Source: an uncultured Cohaesibacter sp.
Lineage (GTDB): Bacteria > Pseudomonadota > Alphaproteobacteria > Rhizobiales > Cohaesibacteraceae
Length of the DNA: 64,000 nucleotides
Reading direction: 5' to 3'
NCBI RefSeq assembly: GCF_963664735.1
Contig: NZ_OY761553.1
Location: 3,345,001 to 3,409,000, forward strand
The notes below the pieces were generated by a model that made no database searches, was not told the DNA's origin, and worked only from the letters and a program-made list of their open reading frames with translations. Of the stretch, positions 28,160 to 37,180 are shown piece by piece. Positions within the stretch are counted from its first letter, which is position 1. Each line of letters opens with the position of its first letter. Position numbers and translations under genes: made by a program.

Positions 28160-28249
28160 TGAAGGCGCGCGCGGGTGATTCTTCCCCAGGGGCTGTGCGT
28201 AAAAGGGGATAATCAAGCCAGTTTCTCAACACTGGCATTTTCATGCCCG

Positions 28250-28264
28250 TTAACCATTTATTAA
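28250..28264. promoter_or_regulatory. CtrA-type site 2 in the origin region
   Basis: TTAA-N7-TTAA occurs here exactly, with spacer CCATTTA, in the middle of the gene-free region. Confidence 0.68.
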
Positions 28265-28317
28265 TCCCCAAGCTGATTTGCGCAAGGTTCGATTTGTTAA
28301 CACTCTGTTTACTTAGG

Positions 28318-28332
28318 TTAACAAACAGTTAA
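28318..28332. promoter_or_regulatory. CtrA-type site 3, next to a DnaA box
   Basis: TTAA-N7-TTAA occurs here with spacer CAAACAG. A partial site (TTAA-N7-TTTA) starts 21 bases to the left at 28297, and the last three bases are shared with the DnaA box at 28330-28338. Confidence 0.68.
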
Positions 28333-28338
28333 TACACA
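28330..28338 (+). promoter_or_regulatory. DnaA box candidate
   Basis: TAATACACA matches TTATNCACA at all but the second position. It overlaps the third CtrA-type site by three bases, an arrangement that would let CtrA compete with DnaA. Confidence 0.5.
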
Positions 28339-28635
28339 ATTTGTTAAAAATTGGTCACTCATTATCTCCAGATAATACCCAAAATTGCTCACAGCATTCT
28401 CGGCAGATTTTAGCCGTAGATGAGAGTTGTCCCCGATAATCTGAAAATAGCCTATGCAAATAGACTCTGTTGAAACGCAGTTATTCAGGAGTCATTGTGG
28501 GGAAGTTGTGCGCGAAAAATAACTCCCACAATCCACGGTCTAAAAGAAGAAACAGAATCTAAATATTTAATATTTTATTAGGAAGTTTGTTGGGAATCGT
28601 GCTCAATTCAATTCACAAACGGGGAGATAAAATTC

Positions 28636-29664
28636 GTGATCAATCGACGCTTGATGAATGTGCTTAATGGCCAAACCGAGAAGGTACCTCCGATCTGGCT
28701 CATGAGGCAGGCGGGAAGATATCTTCCTGAATATCGTGCCACCAGAGCTGAAGCAGGAAGCTTTCTCTCGCTTTGCTACAATCCTGATTTGGCTACCGAA
28801 GTCACATTACAGCCCATCCGTCGATTTGGTTTTGATGCAGCTATTCTGTTTTCCGATATCCTTGTTATCCCTGATGCACTTGGGCGTTCAGTAAGGTTTG
28901 TGCAAGGGGAAGGTCCTCAACTGGATCCCATCACTCCTGACGAAATCAAGGATCTTGATGCTTCTATCGTTTTGGAAAAGCTTTCTCCGGTTTTCCAGGC
29001 TGTCGAGAAGATCAGGGATGGGCTACCGGAAGAGACCTCTTTTCTGGGCTTCTGCGGTGCTCCATGGACTGTTGCCACTTATATGATTGCCGGTCACGGC
29101 ACTCCGGATCAGGCTCCTGCCCGTTTGTTTGCACGTACGCATCCAGAAGCTTTTCATGCGTTGATTGATGTTCTGGTCAAAGCGTCCATTCGCTATCTGG
29201 TCAAGCAATTGCAATCGGGGGCTGATGCAGTTCAGATATTTGATAGTTGGGCAGGTGTTCTGGACGATGCGCTCTATCTTTCTGCTTCTCGTGATCCGAT
29301 TGCCAAAATTGTGGCCGGCGTGAGAGCTCAAGTTCCGGACGCCAAGATTATCGGTTTTCCAAAAGGGGCTGGCGTACGGCTCATCGATTTTGTCGAGGCA
29401 ACCGGTGTGAATGCGATCGGGCTGGATTGGACCATTCCGCTTGATTGGGCGCGTGATAATTTGCAGGCAAAGGTCGCACTTCAGGGTAATCTTGATCCTA
29501 CATTGCTTATGGCTGACGAGCGTCATCTGGATGAAGCTATTGATCGGATCATGGCTTCCTGGAGCAATGGGCCTTTCATCTTCAATCTTGGTCACGGTAT
29601 TTCCCCACAGGGAGATATCGATTTGGTGCATCGTTTGATTAAACGTGTTCGTTCATATGCCTAG
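28636..29664 (+). CDS. hemE: Uroporphyrinogen decarboxylase
   Basis: This haem-pathway enzyme converts uroporphyrinogen III to coproporphyrinogen III. The 342-residue protein has the signature PPIWLMRQAGRYLPEYR near residue 20, FSDILVIPDALG with the catalytic aspartate, and GFCGAPWTVATYM. Start choice: the codon is GTG at 28636, with GGGGAG 9 bases upstream. It borders the probable origin, the classical position in Caulobacter, and its promoter must lie inside the origin region. hemJ, another haem gene, follows. Confidence 0.97.
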   Translation: MINRRLMNVLNGQTEKVPPIWLMRQAGRYLPEYRATRAEAGSFLSLCYNPDLATEVTLQPIRRFGFDAAILFSDILVIPDALGRSVRFVQGEGPQLDPITPDEIKDLDASIVLEKLSPVFQAVEKIRDGLPEETSFLGFCGAPWTVATYMIAGHGTPDQAPARLFARTHPEAFHALIDVLVKASIRYLVKQLQSGADAVQIFDSWAGVLDDALYLSASRDPIAKIVAGVRAQVPDAKIIGFPKGAGVRLIDFVEATGVNAIGLDWTIPLDWARDNLQAKVALQGNLDPTLLMADERHLDEAIDRIMASWSNGPFIFNLGHGISPQGDIDLVHRLIKRVRSYA

Positions 29665-29723
29665 TAGGGGCCTTTTTGCCAAACTGGCTAATTCGCTCGT
29701 GACGAAGACAATTGAGGACTGAT

Positions 29724-30173
29724 ATGGAATTTCTGGAATTTCTGCCCTACGAATGGACCAAGGCACTACACATCATTTCCGTTATCACATGGATGGCCGG
29801 TATTTTCTATCTGCCGCGCTTGTTCGTTTATCATGCAATGGCTGAGGTTGGGACTGATAAATCTGAAACATTCAAGATCATGGAACGCAAGCTTCTGAAG
29901 GGCATCATGAATCCTTCTCTCATTGCTTCCTGGATATTCGGGTTGTGGCTCGCCTTTGGTCATGGCATCTGGGCAGCTGACGCAATTTGGCTGCATATCA
30001 AGTTTCTTCTTGTATTCCTGATGACCGGATACCATATGGTCTGTGCAAGATATGTGCGGATTTTTGCTGCCGATGCGAATCAGAAATCCCACGTCTTTTA
30101 TCGCTATTTCAACGAAATTCCGACAGTTCTTATGTTGGCTATCGTGATACTTGCTGTCGTTAAGCCTTTTTAA
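29724..30173 (+). CDS. hemJ: Protoporphyrinogen oxidase HemJ
   Basis: This four-helix membrane protein oxidises protoporphyrinogen IX in most alphaproteobacteria. The 149-residue sequence has the conserved histidine in KALHIISVITWMAGIFYLPRLFVYH, LHIKFLLVFLMTGYH with further conserved residues, and FNEIPTVLMLAIVILAVVKPF at the end. Start choice: the ATG at 29724 follows GAGG by 6 bases; the frame upstream to 29712 begins with TTG. It lies 59 bases after hemE, probably in the same operon. Confidence 0.93.
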   Translation: MEFLEFLPYEWTKALHIISVITWMAGIFYLPRLFVYHAMAEVGTDKSETFKIMERKLLKGIMNPSLIASWIFGLWLAFGHGIWAADAIWLHIKFLLVFLMTGYHMVCARYVRIFAADANQKSHVFYRYFNEIPTVLMLAIVILAVVKPF

Positions 30174-30187
30174 TGATAGCTGATTCA

Positions 30188-30218
30188 GAAATTCAGACTA
30201 GTAATTGGTCTGAATTTC
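30188..30218. repeat. Inverted repeat between hemJ and rho
   Basis: A perfect 11-bp stem (GAAATTCAGAC at 30188-30198 with 30208-30218) has a 9-base loop, 14 bases after the hemJ stop codon. It lacks a T-run, so it may stabilise the 3' end of the hemEJ mRNA rather than terminate it. Confidence 0.55.
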
Positions 30219-30440
30219 AGCCTTTCTGACGGTGAAGCCCTATAATTTTGTATAATAGGGCTTGTCCAGCCTATACGAAGCAGCTATGTTCCGCGAAATC
30301 GTTCTGAACGATTGATTTCTTGAAGGCGTTTTTCTTACCTTTGCTTTCAAGGACAAACAAAGCGCAATAACAGAACACAGCACTTTGTATCTTCCTACCT
30401 TATTCCCTTGGTTGCTTATCCCTTACATGAGAGTTTCGCT

Positions 30441-31706
30441 ATGCGCGAAATGAAACTAAAAGAACTTAAACAAAAATCTCCAACAGAGCTTCTGAATTTT
30501 GCTGAAGAGCTCGAGGTCGAAAATGCCAGTACGCTGCGAAAGCAGGAGCTGCTTTTTGCGATCCTCAAACAGCTTGCAGATCAAGAAATCGATATTATCG
30601 GCGAAGGTGTCGTCGAGGTACTTCAAGATGGTTTCGGTTTTCTGCGTTCTCCAGATGCAAACTATTTGCCTGGTCCTGACGATATCTATATTTCACCTTC
30701 TCAGATCCGGCGCTTCTCTTTGCGCACGGGTGATACGGTGGAAGGACATATTCGTAGTCCAAAGGAAGGCGAACGCTATTTTGCCCTTCTTAAAGTGAAC
30801 AGCGTCAATTTCGAAGATCCGGAAAAGACACGTCATAAAGTTCATTTTGATAACCTTACGCCGTTGCATCCGGACGAAAGATTTCAGCTGGAATCCACTG
30901 ATCCTACTGGCAAAGACATGTCCAGTCGTGTAATTGATCTGGTGGCTCCGCTCGGTAAAGGCCAGCGTGCCTTGATCGTTGCTCCGCCGCGTACTGGTAA
31001 AACCGTTCTTTTGCAGAATATCGCAAAATCGATCACGGCCAATCATCCTGATAGCTGTCTAATTGTCTTGCTTATCGACGAGCGCCCTGAAGAGGTGACC
31101 GATATGAAGCGGACGGTAAATGGCGAAGTTGTCTCCTCCACCTTTGATGAACCGGCGTCTCGCCATGTTCAGGTTGCCGAGATGGTTATCGAAAAAGCCA
31201 AGCGTCTGGTCGAACATGGTCGTGACGTGGTTATTCTGCTCGATTCCATCACGCGTCTTGGTCGCGCTTACAACACGGTTATTCCTTCCTCTGGTAAGGT
31301 TCTGACCGGTGGTGTGGATGCCAATGCGTTGCAGCGTCCAAAACGTTTCTTCGGTGCTGCTCGTAACATCGAGGAAGGTGGATCCCTGACGATTATTGCG
31401 ACCGCTCTGATCGATACGGGTAGCCGCATGGATGAGGTCATCTTCGAAGAATTCAAGGGCACGGGTAACGCCGAAATTGTTCTTGATCGCAAGGTTTCTG
31501 ACAAACGTATCTTCCCTGCTATGGATATCCTCAAATCGGGTACTCGTAAGGAAGAGCTTATGGTCGACAAGAAAGAGCTGCAGAAGGTCTTCGTTTTGCG
31601 TCGTATTCTTGGTGCCATGAGCAATGTTGATGCCATTGAATTCCTGCTCGACAAGTTGCGTGCAACAAAGAGCAATGCTGAATTCTTTGACAATATGAAT
31701 ACCTGA
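30441..31706 (+). CDS. rho: Transcription termination factor Rho
   Basis: This hexameric RNA helicase ends transcription at Rho-dependent sites. The 421-residue protein has the N-terminal RNA-binding OB fold (about residues 48-120, [22 protein letters not shown]), the Walker A motif [12 protein letters not shown] and Walker [17 protein letters not shown]. Start choice: the frame opens at 30408, but the family begins [18 protein letters not shown], which is the ATG at 30441. A 267-base leader separates it from hemJ; Rho genes often autoregulate through such a leader. Confidence 0.97.
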   Translation: MREMKLKELKQKSPTELLNFAEELEVENASTLRKQELLFAILKQLADQEIDIIGEGVVEVLQDGFGFLRSPDANYLPGPDDIYISPSQIRRFSLRTGDTVEGHIRSPKEGERYFALLKVNSVNFEDPEKTRHKVHFDNLTPLHPDERFQLESTDPTGKDMSSRVIDLVAPLGKGQRALIVAPPRTGKTVLLQNIAKSITANHPDSCLIVLLIDERPEEVTDMKRTVNGEVVSSTFDEPASRHVQVAEMVIEKAKRLVEHGRDVVILLDSITRLGRAYNTVIPSSGKVLTGGVDANALQRPKRFFGAARNIEEGGSLTIIATALIDTGSRMDEVIFEEFKGTGNAEIVLDRKVSDKRIFPAMDILKSGTRKEELMVDKKELQKVFVLRRILGAMSNVDAIEFLLDKLRATKSNAEFFDNMNT

Positions 31707-31759
31707 TCGGTTGCATTGCCTTGCAGATTGGGCTTGCCCAATAGCGAACAAAAGAATAG

Positions 31760-31794
31760 AAAGCCGTCTGACAGTTGTCGGGCGGCTTTTGTTT
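31760..31794 (+). terminator. Terminator after rho
   Basis: The stem AAAGCCGTCTGAC pairs with GTCGGGCGGCTTT (two wobbles) around GTT-type loop bases and is followed by T-rich sequence. It starts 54 bases after the rho stop codon. The remaining bases to mnmE (about 31800-32017) show no gene. Confidence 0.85.
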
Positions 31795-32017
31795 TTCACG
31801 ATCTTCCAAGTAGATTGCTGTAAATCTGTTCGACTGAATTGCTGCTTGCTTTAGTCACTCGGGGCGAGCCGGATTTATCCGGAAAATTGGATTTTTCATA
31901 GCCATATCAATGTCACCAAGCGTTGGTTTCGCGGCTATGGATTCGGTTCAGAAACAATCAATACCGAAATTTTTCTAGTTTGCAGCTCTAACCGAAGAGC
32001 TCACAGAGATTGGACTC

Positions 32018-33361
32018 ATGACGCGAGATACCATATTTGCCCTTTCCAGCGGCGCTGTTCCTGCTGGTGTTGCTGTGATTCGTTTGTCGGGTCCGAAGGC
32101 GCGTAGCGTCATGAACAGGTTGATTGATAACGAGCCAAAACCTCGTTTTGCGGCTTTGCGCGATTTGAAAGATCCTGAGAGTGGAGATGTCATCGATCAG
32201 GCGCTGGTCATCTATTTTCCCGACACAAGCTCCTTCACGGGAGAGGAGTCTGTGGAATTTCATCTTCATGGCGGCCGGGCAGTGGTCAAGGCCATGCTGA
32301 AGTTGTTGGGTGGGATAGATGGGTGCAGGCCTGCCGAGGCAGGAGAATTTACGCGCCGGGCTTTTGAAAATGGCAAATATGATTTAACTGCGGTTGAAGG
32401 GCTGGCTGATCTTATTCACGCTGAAACCGAGAATCAGCGCAAGCAAGCAATCAGACAAGCGAGCGGAGCGCACAAGAGTGTCATTGATGCTTGGCGCCAG
32501 ACACTGTTGCAGGCGCGTAGCATGATTGAGGCTGAGCTGGATTTCTCAGATGAGGAAGACATTCCAGGGGCGATCTCAGATGTGATCTGGCCCAGTCTTG
32601 TTGAGCTGAAGGCAGATATAGAGAAACATCTGTCAAAAGCAGATCACGGTGAGCGCTTGAGAAATGGTTTGACGGTTGTTTTGGCAGGACATCCCAACGC
32701 GGGTAAATCTTCCTTGTTGAACTGGTTTGCCAAAAGAGATGTGGCGATCGTGACTGAGGAAGCGGGAACAACGAGAGATCTTCTCGAGCTTCATCTCGAT
32801 ATTGAAGGCTACCCGGTGACCATGATCGATACGGCCGGTTTGAGAGAGTCTGACAATATTGTGGAGCGGGAAGGGATTCGTCGCGCTTTGGAAAAAAGTG
32901 ACAATGCTGATCTGTTGATCGAGGTTGTGGATGGTACTCATCCTGAAGAGCGTGTTCACCTTTGCAGTCAGTCCCGGCGTTTGGTGCTGTTCAATAAGCA
33001 GGATCAAATCGAATCGGTTCCGTTTTATACGGATAATGACGAATCGTTAAAGGAAATGGTCTTTTCTGCGTCTGTTAAGACCGGAAAAGGGATGGATTCC
33101 TTTTATGATTCGTTTGTGAAACAAATAGAATTGTTGTTTGAAGGGGCTGAAGACGCGCTTGTCACACGTGAGCGACATAGAAATTATCTTACTGCTTGTG
33201 TGGATAGCGTTAATAAATCCCTTACATATACAGAATTACCGATAGAAATTCGTTCCGAATTCCTGCGTCAGGCTGGGGATGAATTGGGGAAAATAACTGG
33301 AAGAATCGATGTAGAAGAAATGCTCGGCGTCATTTTTTCACAGTTCTGTGTGGGTAAATAG
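32018..33361 (+). CDS. mnmE: tRNA modification GTPase MnmE
   Basis: With MnmG this protein builds the 5-carboxymethylaminomethyl group on wobble uridine of certain tRNAs. The 447-residue protein has the N-terminal tetrahydrofolate-binding domain (DTIFALSSGAVPAGVAVIRLSG), the GTPase domain with G1 GHPNAGKSSLLNW and G3 DTAGLRES, and the C-terminal FCVGK motif with the essential cysteine. It forms a functional pair with mnmG, which follows after 313 bases filled with parS-like sites. Confidence 0.98.
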   Translation: MTRDTIFALSSGAVPAGVAVIRLSGPKARSVMNRLIDNEPKPRFAALRDLKDPESGDVIDQALVIYFPDTSSFTGEESVEFHLHGGRAVVKAMLKLLGGIDGCRPAEAGEFTRRAFENGKYDLTAVEGLADLIHAETENQRKQAIRQASGAHKSVIDAWRQTLLQARSMIEAELDFSDEEDIPGAISDVIWPSLVELKADIEKHLSKADHGERLRNGLTVVLAGHPNAGKSSLLNWFAKRDVAIVTEEAGTTRDLLELHLDIEGYPVTMIDTAGLRESDNIVEREGIRRALEKSDNADLLIEVVDGTHPEERVHLCSQSRRLVLFNKQDQIESVPFYTDNDESLKEMVFSASVKTGKGMDSFYDSFVKQIELLFEGAEDALVTRERHRNYLTACVDSVNKSLTYTELPIEIRSEFLRQAGDELGKITGRIDVEEMLGVIFSQFCVGK

Positions 33362-33366
33362 TGGAT

Positions 33367-33382
33367 CGTTTCACGTGAAACA
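33367..33382 (+). promoter_or_regulatory. parS site 2 (symmetric form)
   Basis: CGTTTCACGTGAAACA differs from the parS consensus only at the first base and is the only fully symmetric core (GTTTCACGTGAAAC) in the window. Confidence 0.93.
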
Positions 33383-33408
33383 TAGTTTTTAATTTTCAGG
33401 ATTGACTC

Positions 33409-33424
33409 TGTTTCACGTGAATCA
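33409..33424 (+). promoter_or_regulatory. parS site 3
   Basis: TGTTTCACGTGAATCA matches the consensus at 15 of 16 positions. Confidence 0.93.
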
Positions 33425-33447
33425 TCAAGTGAAAGAAATTGTGGAAT

Positions 33448-33463
33448 TGTTTCACGTGAATCT
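33448..33463 (+). promoter_or_regulatory. parS site 4
   Basis: TGTTTCACGTGAATCT matches the consensus at 14 of 16 positions. Confidence 0.92.
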
Positions 33464-33494
33464 GTTGAATAAGGCGGAAATCTGCGGTTAAGAC

Positions 33495-33510
33495 TGTTTC
33501 ACGTGAATCC
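33495..33510 (+). promoter_or_regulatory. parS site 5
   Basis: TGTTTCACGTGAATCC matches the consensus at 14 of 16 positions and is the last of the cluster before mnmG. Confidence 0.92.
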
Positions 33511-33674
33511 TGAATTTTTATTTGATTCAGGCTATCATGTGAGATGTAAACAAGTTCTGAATGTTTTACGTCAGTCAATCGATTTGGAATGAGCAGTTTG
33601 AGATTGCTGCCAAACGATAGATCTTGAATTTGACGGCTCGGCTATTTGTGGTCGATGGCGTGAGAGGGAAGTGG

Positions 33675-35519
33675 ATGAACCAAGTTGATGTAGTGGTTGT
33701 TGGTGGTGGTCACGCCGGTGCTGAAGCAGCTGCGGCTGCCGCGCGCGTCGGAGCCAAGGTGGCTTTGGTGACACATAGCCGGCACACTATAGGCGTGATG
33801 TCTTGCAATCCGGCAATTGGCGGATTGGGAAAAGGACATCTCGTTCGAGAAATTGATGCCTTGGGTGGCGTCATGGGACTTGCTGCTGATAGGGGCGGCA
33901 TTCAGTTTCGTCTTCTTAATCGCCGTAAAGGACCAGCTGTGCAGGGCCCTCGAGCACAAGAAGATCGAAAGCTATATCGGGAAGCAGTTCAGTCTTTGCT
34001 ATCTGAAATTTCCAATCTGCAAATCGTTGATGGCGAAGTCGCTGATATGACCATCGTTGACGGGCAGGTGACAGGGGTTACCTTGACAGATGGAAAAGAA
34101 ATTGCCTGCGGTGCTGTTGTTTTGACAACAGGCACTTTCCTGCGTGGTCTCATTCATATCGGACAAAAGAGCTTTCCGGCAGGGCGCATGGGTGATCCTG
34201 CAGCCAATGAATTGTCTAAGCGGTTGATGGCTGAAAATTTACGTTTGGGGCGCTTGAAGACCGGAACCCCGGCACGGCTTAACGGGAACACAATTGACTA
34301 TTCTTCTCTTGGAACTCAGCCTGGTGATGATGAGCCGGTTGCCTTTTCCTATCTGACAAAGCAGATTTCGACACCTCAGATTGATTGTCATGTCACGCGT
34401 ACGGTAGCAAAGACGCATCAGATCATTCGAGAGAATATCCATAAGTCAGCAATGTATTCGGGCAGGATCGAAGGGGTTGGTCCACGATATTGTCCGTCTA
34501 TTGAGGATAAGATCAATCGTTTCGGCGACCGCGATGGTCATCAGGTATTTCTGGAACCTGAGGGTCTTGATGTGGATACTGTTTATCCAAACGGTATTTC
34601 AACCTCGTTGCCCGAGGATGTTCAGGATGCTTATATCCGCTCTATTCCGGGGCTGGAGAATGTCGAGATCAAGCAATATGGTTATGCGATTGAATATGAT
34701 TATATTGATCCGACAGAGCTGAAAGCGACACTTGAAACAAAAAAGGTTTCCGGACTTTATCTGGCAGGTCAAATTAACGGGACGACCGGTTATGAAGAAG
34801 CCGGGGCACAGGGGTTGATTGCGGGCTTGAATGCCGCACGTCAATGCGGCGATCAGGAGGGCGTGGTTCTCGGTCGTTCTGATGCCTATATTGGTGTAAT
34901 GATCGACGACTTAGTCACGCGTGGTGTGATGGAACCTTATCGCATGTTTACCTCGCGGGCAGAGTATAGGCTTTCTTTGCGCGCAGATAATGCAGACCAG
35001 CGGTTAACAGAACGGGCTGATGGTTGGGGCTTGATCAATGAAGAACGTCGCTATTCCTTTGGTTTGAAAAAGGAAGAACTGCAAGCGATCACTGCCTTGG
35101 CACAGGAAAAGAGTCTTACGCCTAACGAAGCTGAGCGCTATGGGCTCAAAATCAACAAGGATGGCCAGCGCCGTACGGTCTATGAGCTTCTGGCTTATCC
35201 GGAATTGGATCTGGATCGGTTGACGGAGGTTTGGTCCGAGTTTGGTAATTTTTCTCCAGTTGTGCGAAAACAGTTGGAAATTGAAGCTCTTTATCAAGTG
35301 TATATGCAGAAGCAGACTGCTGATATCGAGACCTTCAGAAAAGATGAAGCACTGGCCATTCCGTCCAATCTCGCTTTTGAAGACATCGCAGGGCTTTCCA
35401 ATGAGCTTAAGCAAAAGCTGAATCATGTCCGCCCTCAGACTCTGGGTCAGGCTTCCCGTATTGATGGAATGACACCAGCGGCGCTGACACTTGTCTTGGC
35501 GCACAGTAAGCGAATGTAG
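33675..35519 (+). CDS. mnmG: tRNA uridine-5-carboxymethylaminomethyl modification enzyme MnmG (GidA)
   Basis: This FAD-dependent partner of MnmE has 614 residues. The N-terminal dinucleotide-binding motif [19 protein letters not shown], the [24 protein letters not shown] block and the [21 protein letters not shown] motif are characteristic. Start choice: the frame opens at 33624, but the ATG at 33675 ([15 protein letters not shown]) follows a GAGAGGGAAG sequence and matches the family. rsmG follows after 72 bases. Confidence 0.98.
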   Translation: MNQVDVVVVGGGHAGAEAAAAAARVGAKVALVTHSRHTIGVMSCNPAIGGLGKGHLVREIDALGGVMGLAADRGGIQFRLLNRRKGPAVQGPRAQEDRKLYREAVQSLLSEISNLQIVDGEVADMTIVDGQVTGVTLTDGKEIACGAVVLTTGTFLRGLIHIGQKSFPAGRMGDPAANELSKRLMAENLRLGRLKTGTPARLNGNTIDYSSLGTQPGDDEPVAFSYLTKQISTPQIDCHVTRTVAKTHQIIRENIHKSAMYSGRIEGVGPRYCPSIEDKINRFGDRDGHQVFLEPEGLDVDTVYPNGISTSLPEDVQDAYIRSIPGLENVEIKQYGYAIEYDYIDPTELKATLETKKVSGLYLAGQINGTTGYEEAGAQGLIAGLNAARQCGDQEGVVLGRSDAYIGVMIDDLVTRGVMEPYRMFTSRAEYRLSLRADNADQRLTERADGWGLINEERRYSFGLKKEELQAITALAQEKSLTPNEAERYGLKINKDGQRRTVYELLAYPELDLDRLTEVWSEFGNFSPVVRKQLEIEALYQVYMQKQTADIETFRKDEALAIPSNLAFEDIAGLSNELKQKLNHVRPQTLGQASRIDGMTPAALTLVLAHSKRM

Positions 35520-35591
35520 GAATACTAACTTTCGATCGTAGGGCAGGGCGATGATGTTACTTGCCCGGTTTGTGATGAATGGAATTTTGAT

Positions 35592-36239
35592 ATGAATTCA
35601 AAGGAACGCGGCATCAAACTGATCAACGAGATGCTTCCGGTTTCACGTGAATCACTGGAAAAGCTGGAGCATTATGCGGCTTTGGTGCGGAAGTGGCAAC
35701 CCGCGCAAAACCTCGTTGCGCCAAAAACTCTCGATGAAATCTGGGTTCGTCACATCGCCGATAGTGTTCAAATTCATGCGGCTTACCCTGCTGCACGCCA
35801 TTGGGTGGATCTAGGGTCTGGTGCCGGTTTTCCTGGGCTCGTTACGGCCATTCTGCTTGATGATATAGGGGAAGACTATTCCGTCAACATGATCGAGAGT
35901 AATGGGCGAAAAGATGCCTTTTTAAAAACGGTTGCTCGTGAATTGGGGCTGAAAGTTACGGTTCATGGTGATAGAATCGAATCGATATTAAAAAACTGGA
36001 CTGGTCCTGTTGATGCGTTTAGCGCTCGAGCGCTTGCCTCTCTGGATAAACTTTGTTCATTTATTCATCCCCATATTTCTGATTCTTGTGTGGGTGTTTT
36101 CCACAAAGGTCGGGACTTTGACCGAGAATTGAGCGAGGCTAGTGTTAGCTGGAATATAGATCTGGTACAACAAGTGAGCAGGACTGATCCCGATGCCCGG
36201 ATTGTTATTCTGCGCCGCTTATCACCCAAAAACGCATAG
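35592..36239 (+). CDS. rsmG: 16S rRNA (guanine527-N7)-methyltransferase RsmG (GidB)
   Basis: This SAM-dependent enzyme methylates 16S rRNA. The 215-residue protein has LVAPKTLDEIWVRHIADSVQ, the SAM motif VDLGSGAGFPGLV, and MIESNGRKDAFLK. It is 28 bases upstream of parA, the standard gidB-parA linkage. Codons 17-22 (VSRES region) contain a parS-like site on the DNA level, so the coding sequence serves two functions there. Confidence 0.97.
   Translation: MNSKERGIKLINEMLPVSRESLEKLEHYAALVRKWQPAQNLVAPKTLDEIWVRHIADSVQIHAAYPAARHWVDLGSGAGFPGLVTAILLDDIGEDYSVNMIESNGRKDAFLKTVARELGLKVTVHGDRIESILKNWTGPVDAFSARALASLDKLCSFIHPHISDSCVGVFHKGRDFDRELSEASVSWNIDLVQQVSRTDPDARIVILRRLSPKNA
35639..35654 (+). promoter_or_regulatory. 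parS site 6, inside rsmG
   Basis: GGTTTCACGTGAATCA has the same asymmetric core as the cluster in the mnmE-mnmG gap. It is within the coding region of rsmG, near its 5' end. Confidence 0.88.
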
Positions 36240-36267
36240 TGAAACAAATGCGAAGTGAGGCCACTTT

Positions 36268-37098
36268 ATGAGTTCACTGCCTGAATCTCCCCGCGTTCTG
36301 ACCCTGGCTAATCAGAAGGGCGGCGTCGGGAAAACAACCACTGCAATCAACTTGGGTACCGCATTGGCGGCGATTGGAGAAACCGTCCTCATTGTGGATG
36401 TTGATCCTCAGGGTAACGCCAGTACCGGCTTGGGAATTGACCGCAAGGCGCGTCAGATCTCGACTGCGGAACTGCTTTTGAATGAAGCAACATTGATGGA
36501 AGCTGCGATACCGACCGCTGTTCCTCGCCTCTCTGTTGCCGCTTCTACAATGGATCTTCTGGGCCTTGAACAGGAGATTTCCGGTGATAAGGATCGTGCC
36601 TTTCGTTTGCGTCGTGCCATTGAAAGACACGGCAAAATGGGCGACGAGATTCCTGAAGATAAGCGCTTTACTTATGTTTTGATTGATTGCCCCCCTTCAC
36701 TGAACTTGCTGACCATAAATGCGATGGCGGCTGCCCACTCTATTCTTGTTCCTTTGCAATGCGAATTCTTTGCTCTTGAAGGTTTGACGCAGCTCATTCA
36801 AACTGTGAATCAGGTTAAAGGTGCGTTGAATCCGGAACTTTCGATTCATGGTATCGTGATGACCATGTATGACAGCCGCAACAATCTGTCCAATCAGGTG
36901 GTTGAAGATGTGCGTGAGCATATGGGTGACAAGGTCTATGAGACGATCATTCCGCGAAATGTTCGCGTATCAGAAGCCCCATCTTATGGCAAACCAGCGC
37001 TTCTTTATGATTTGAAGTGCTCCGGTAGTCAGGCTTATTTGAAGCTCGCATCTGAAATTATTCAGCGCGAGAAAAAACTGCGTAACAAGGCCGCCTGA
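36268..37098 (+). CDS. parA: Chromosome partitioning ATPase ParA
   Basis: This Walker-type ATPase moves the ParB-bound origin region to the cell pole. The 276-residue protein has the deviant Walker A motif KGGVGKTT at residues 17-24, VDVDPQGNASTGLG, and the DCPPSLNLLTINAM block. It lacks an N-terminal helix-turn-helix, so it is the chromosomal (Soj-like) type rather than the plasmid P1 type. It sits between rsmG and parB, 8 kb from the probable origin. Confidence 0.97.
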   Translation: MSSLPESPRVLTLANQKGGVGKTTTAINLGTALAAIGETVLIVDVDPQGNASTGLGIDRKARQISTAELLLNEATLMEAAIPTAVPRLSVAASTMDLLGLEQEISGDKDRAFRLRRAIERHGKMGDEIPEDKRFTYVLIDCPPSLNLLTINAMAAAHSILVPLQCEFFALEGLTQLIQTVNQVKGALNPELSIHGIVMTMYDSRNNLSNQVVEDVREHMGDKVYETIIPRNVRVSEAPSYGKPALLYDLKCSGSQAYLKLASEIIQREKKLRNKAA

Positions 37099-37180
37099 TT
37101 TTCAGGTTGGTGTAACTTAAAAAGGGAAGTCCGGCTCGCTGGGTGAGGTTCTGTAGCGGGTTTGATGGGAATGCGGAAAA

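Larger units (their letters stand above)
28009..28635. other. oriC: Probable chromosomal replication origin (oriC), hemE-linked
   Basis: This is a 627-base gene-free region between maf and hemE, which diverge from it. In Caulobacter and relatives the origin lies beside hemE, and parA/parB are 8 kb away here as expected. It contains three perfect TTAA-N7-TTAA sites of the kind bound by CtrA (28145, 28250, 28318), a TTAA-N7-TTTA half match at 28297, one 8/9 DnaA box (28330-28338), and several 7/9 matches to TTATCCACA (for example 28496-28504 on the minus strand). A run of A and T at 28560-28580 could be the unwinding element. No gene is visible in any frame. Confidence 0.78.
33362..33674. other. 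mnmE-mnmG intergenic region, centromere-like parS cluster
   Basis: This gene-free stretch holds four parS-like sites within 144 bases (starts 33367, 33409, 33448 and 33495), all oriented the same way. The spacing between successive starts is 42, 39 and 47 bases. It lies about 5 kb from the probable origin and 3 kb before parA. This is likely to be the main ParB loading site of the chromosome. Confidence 0.85.
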
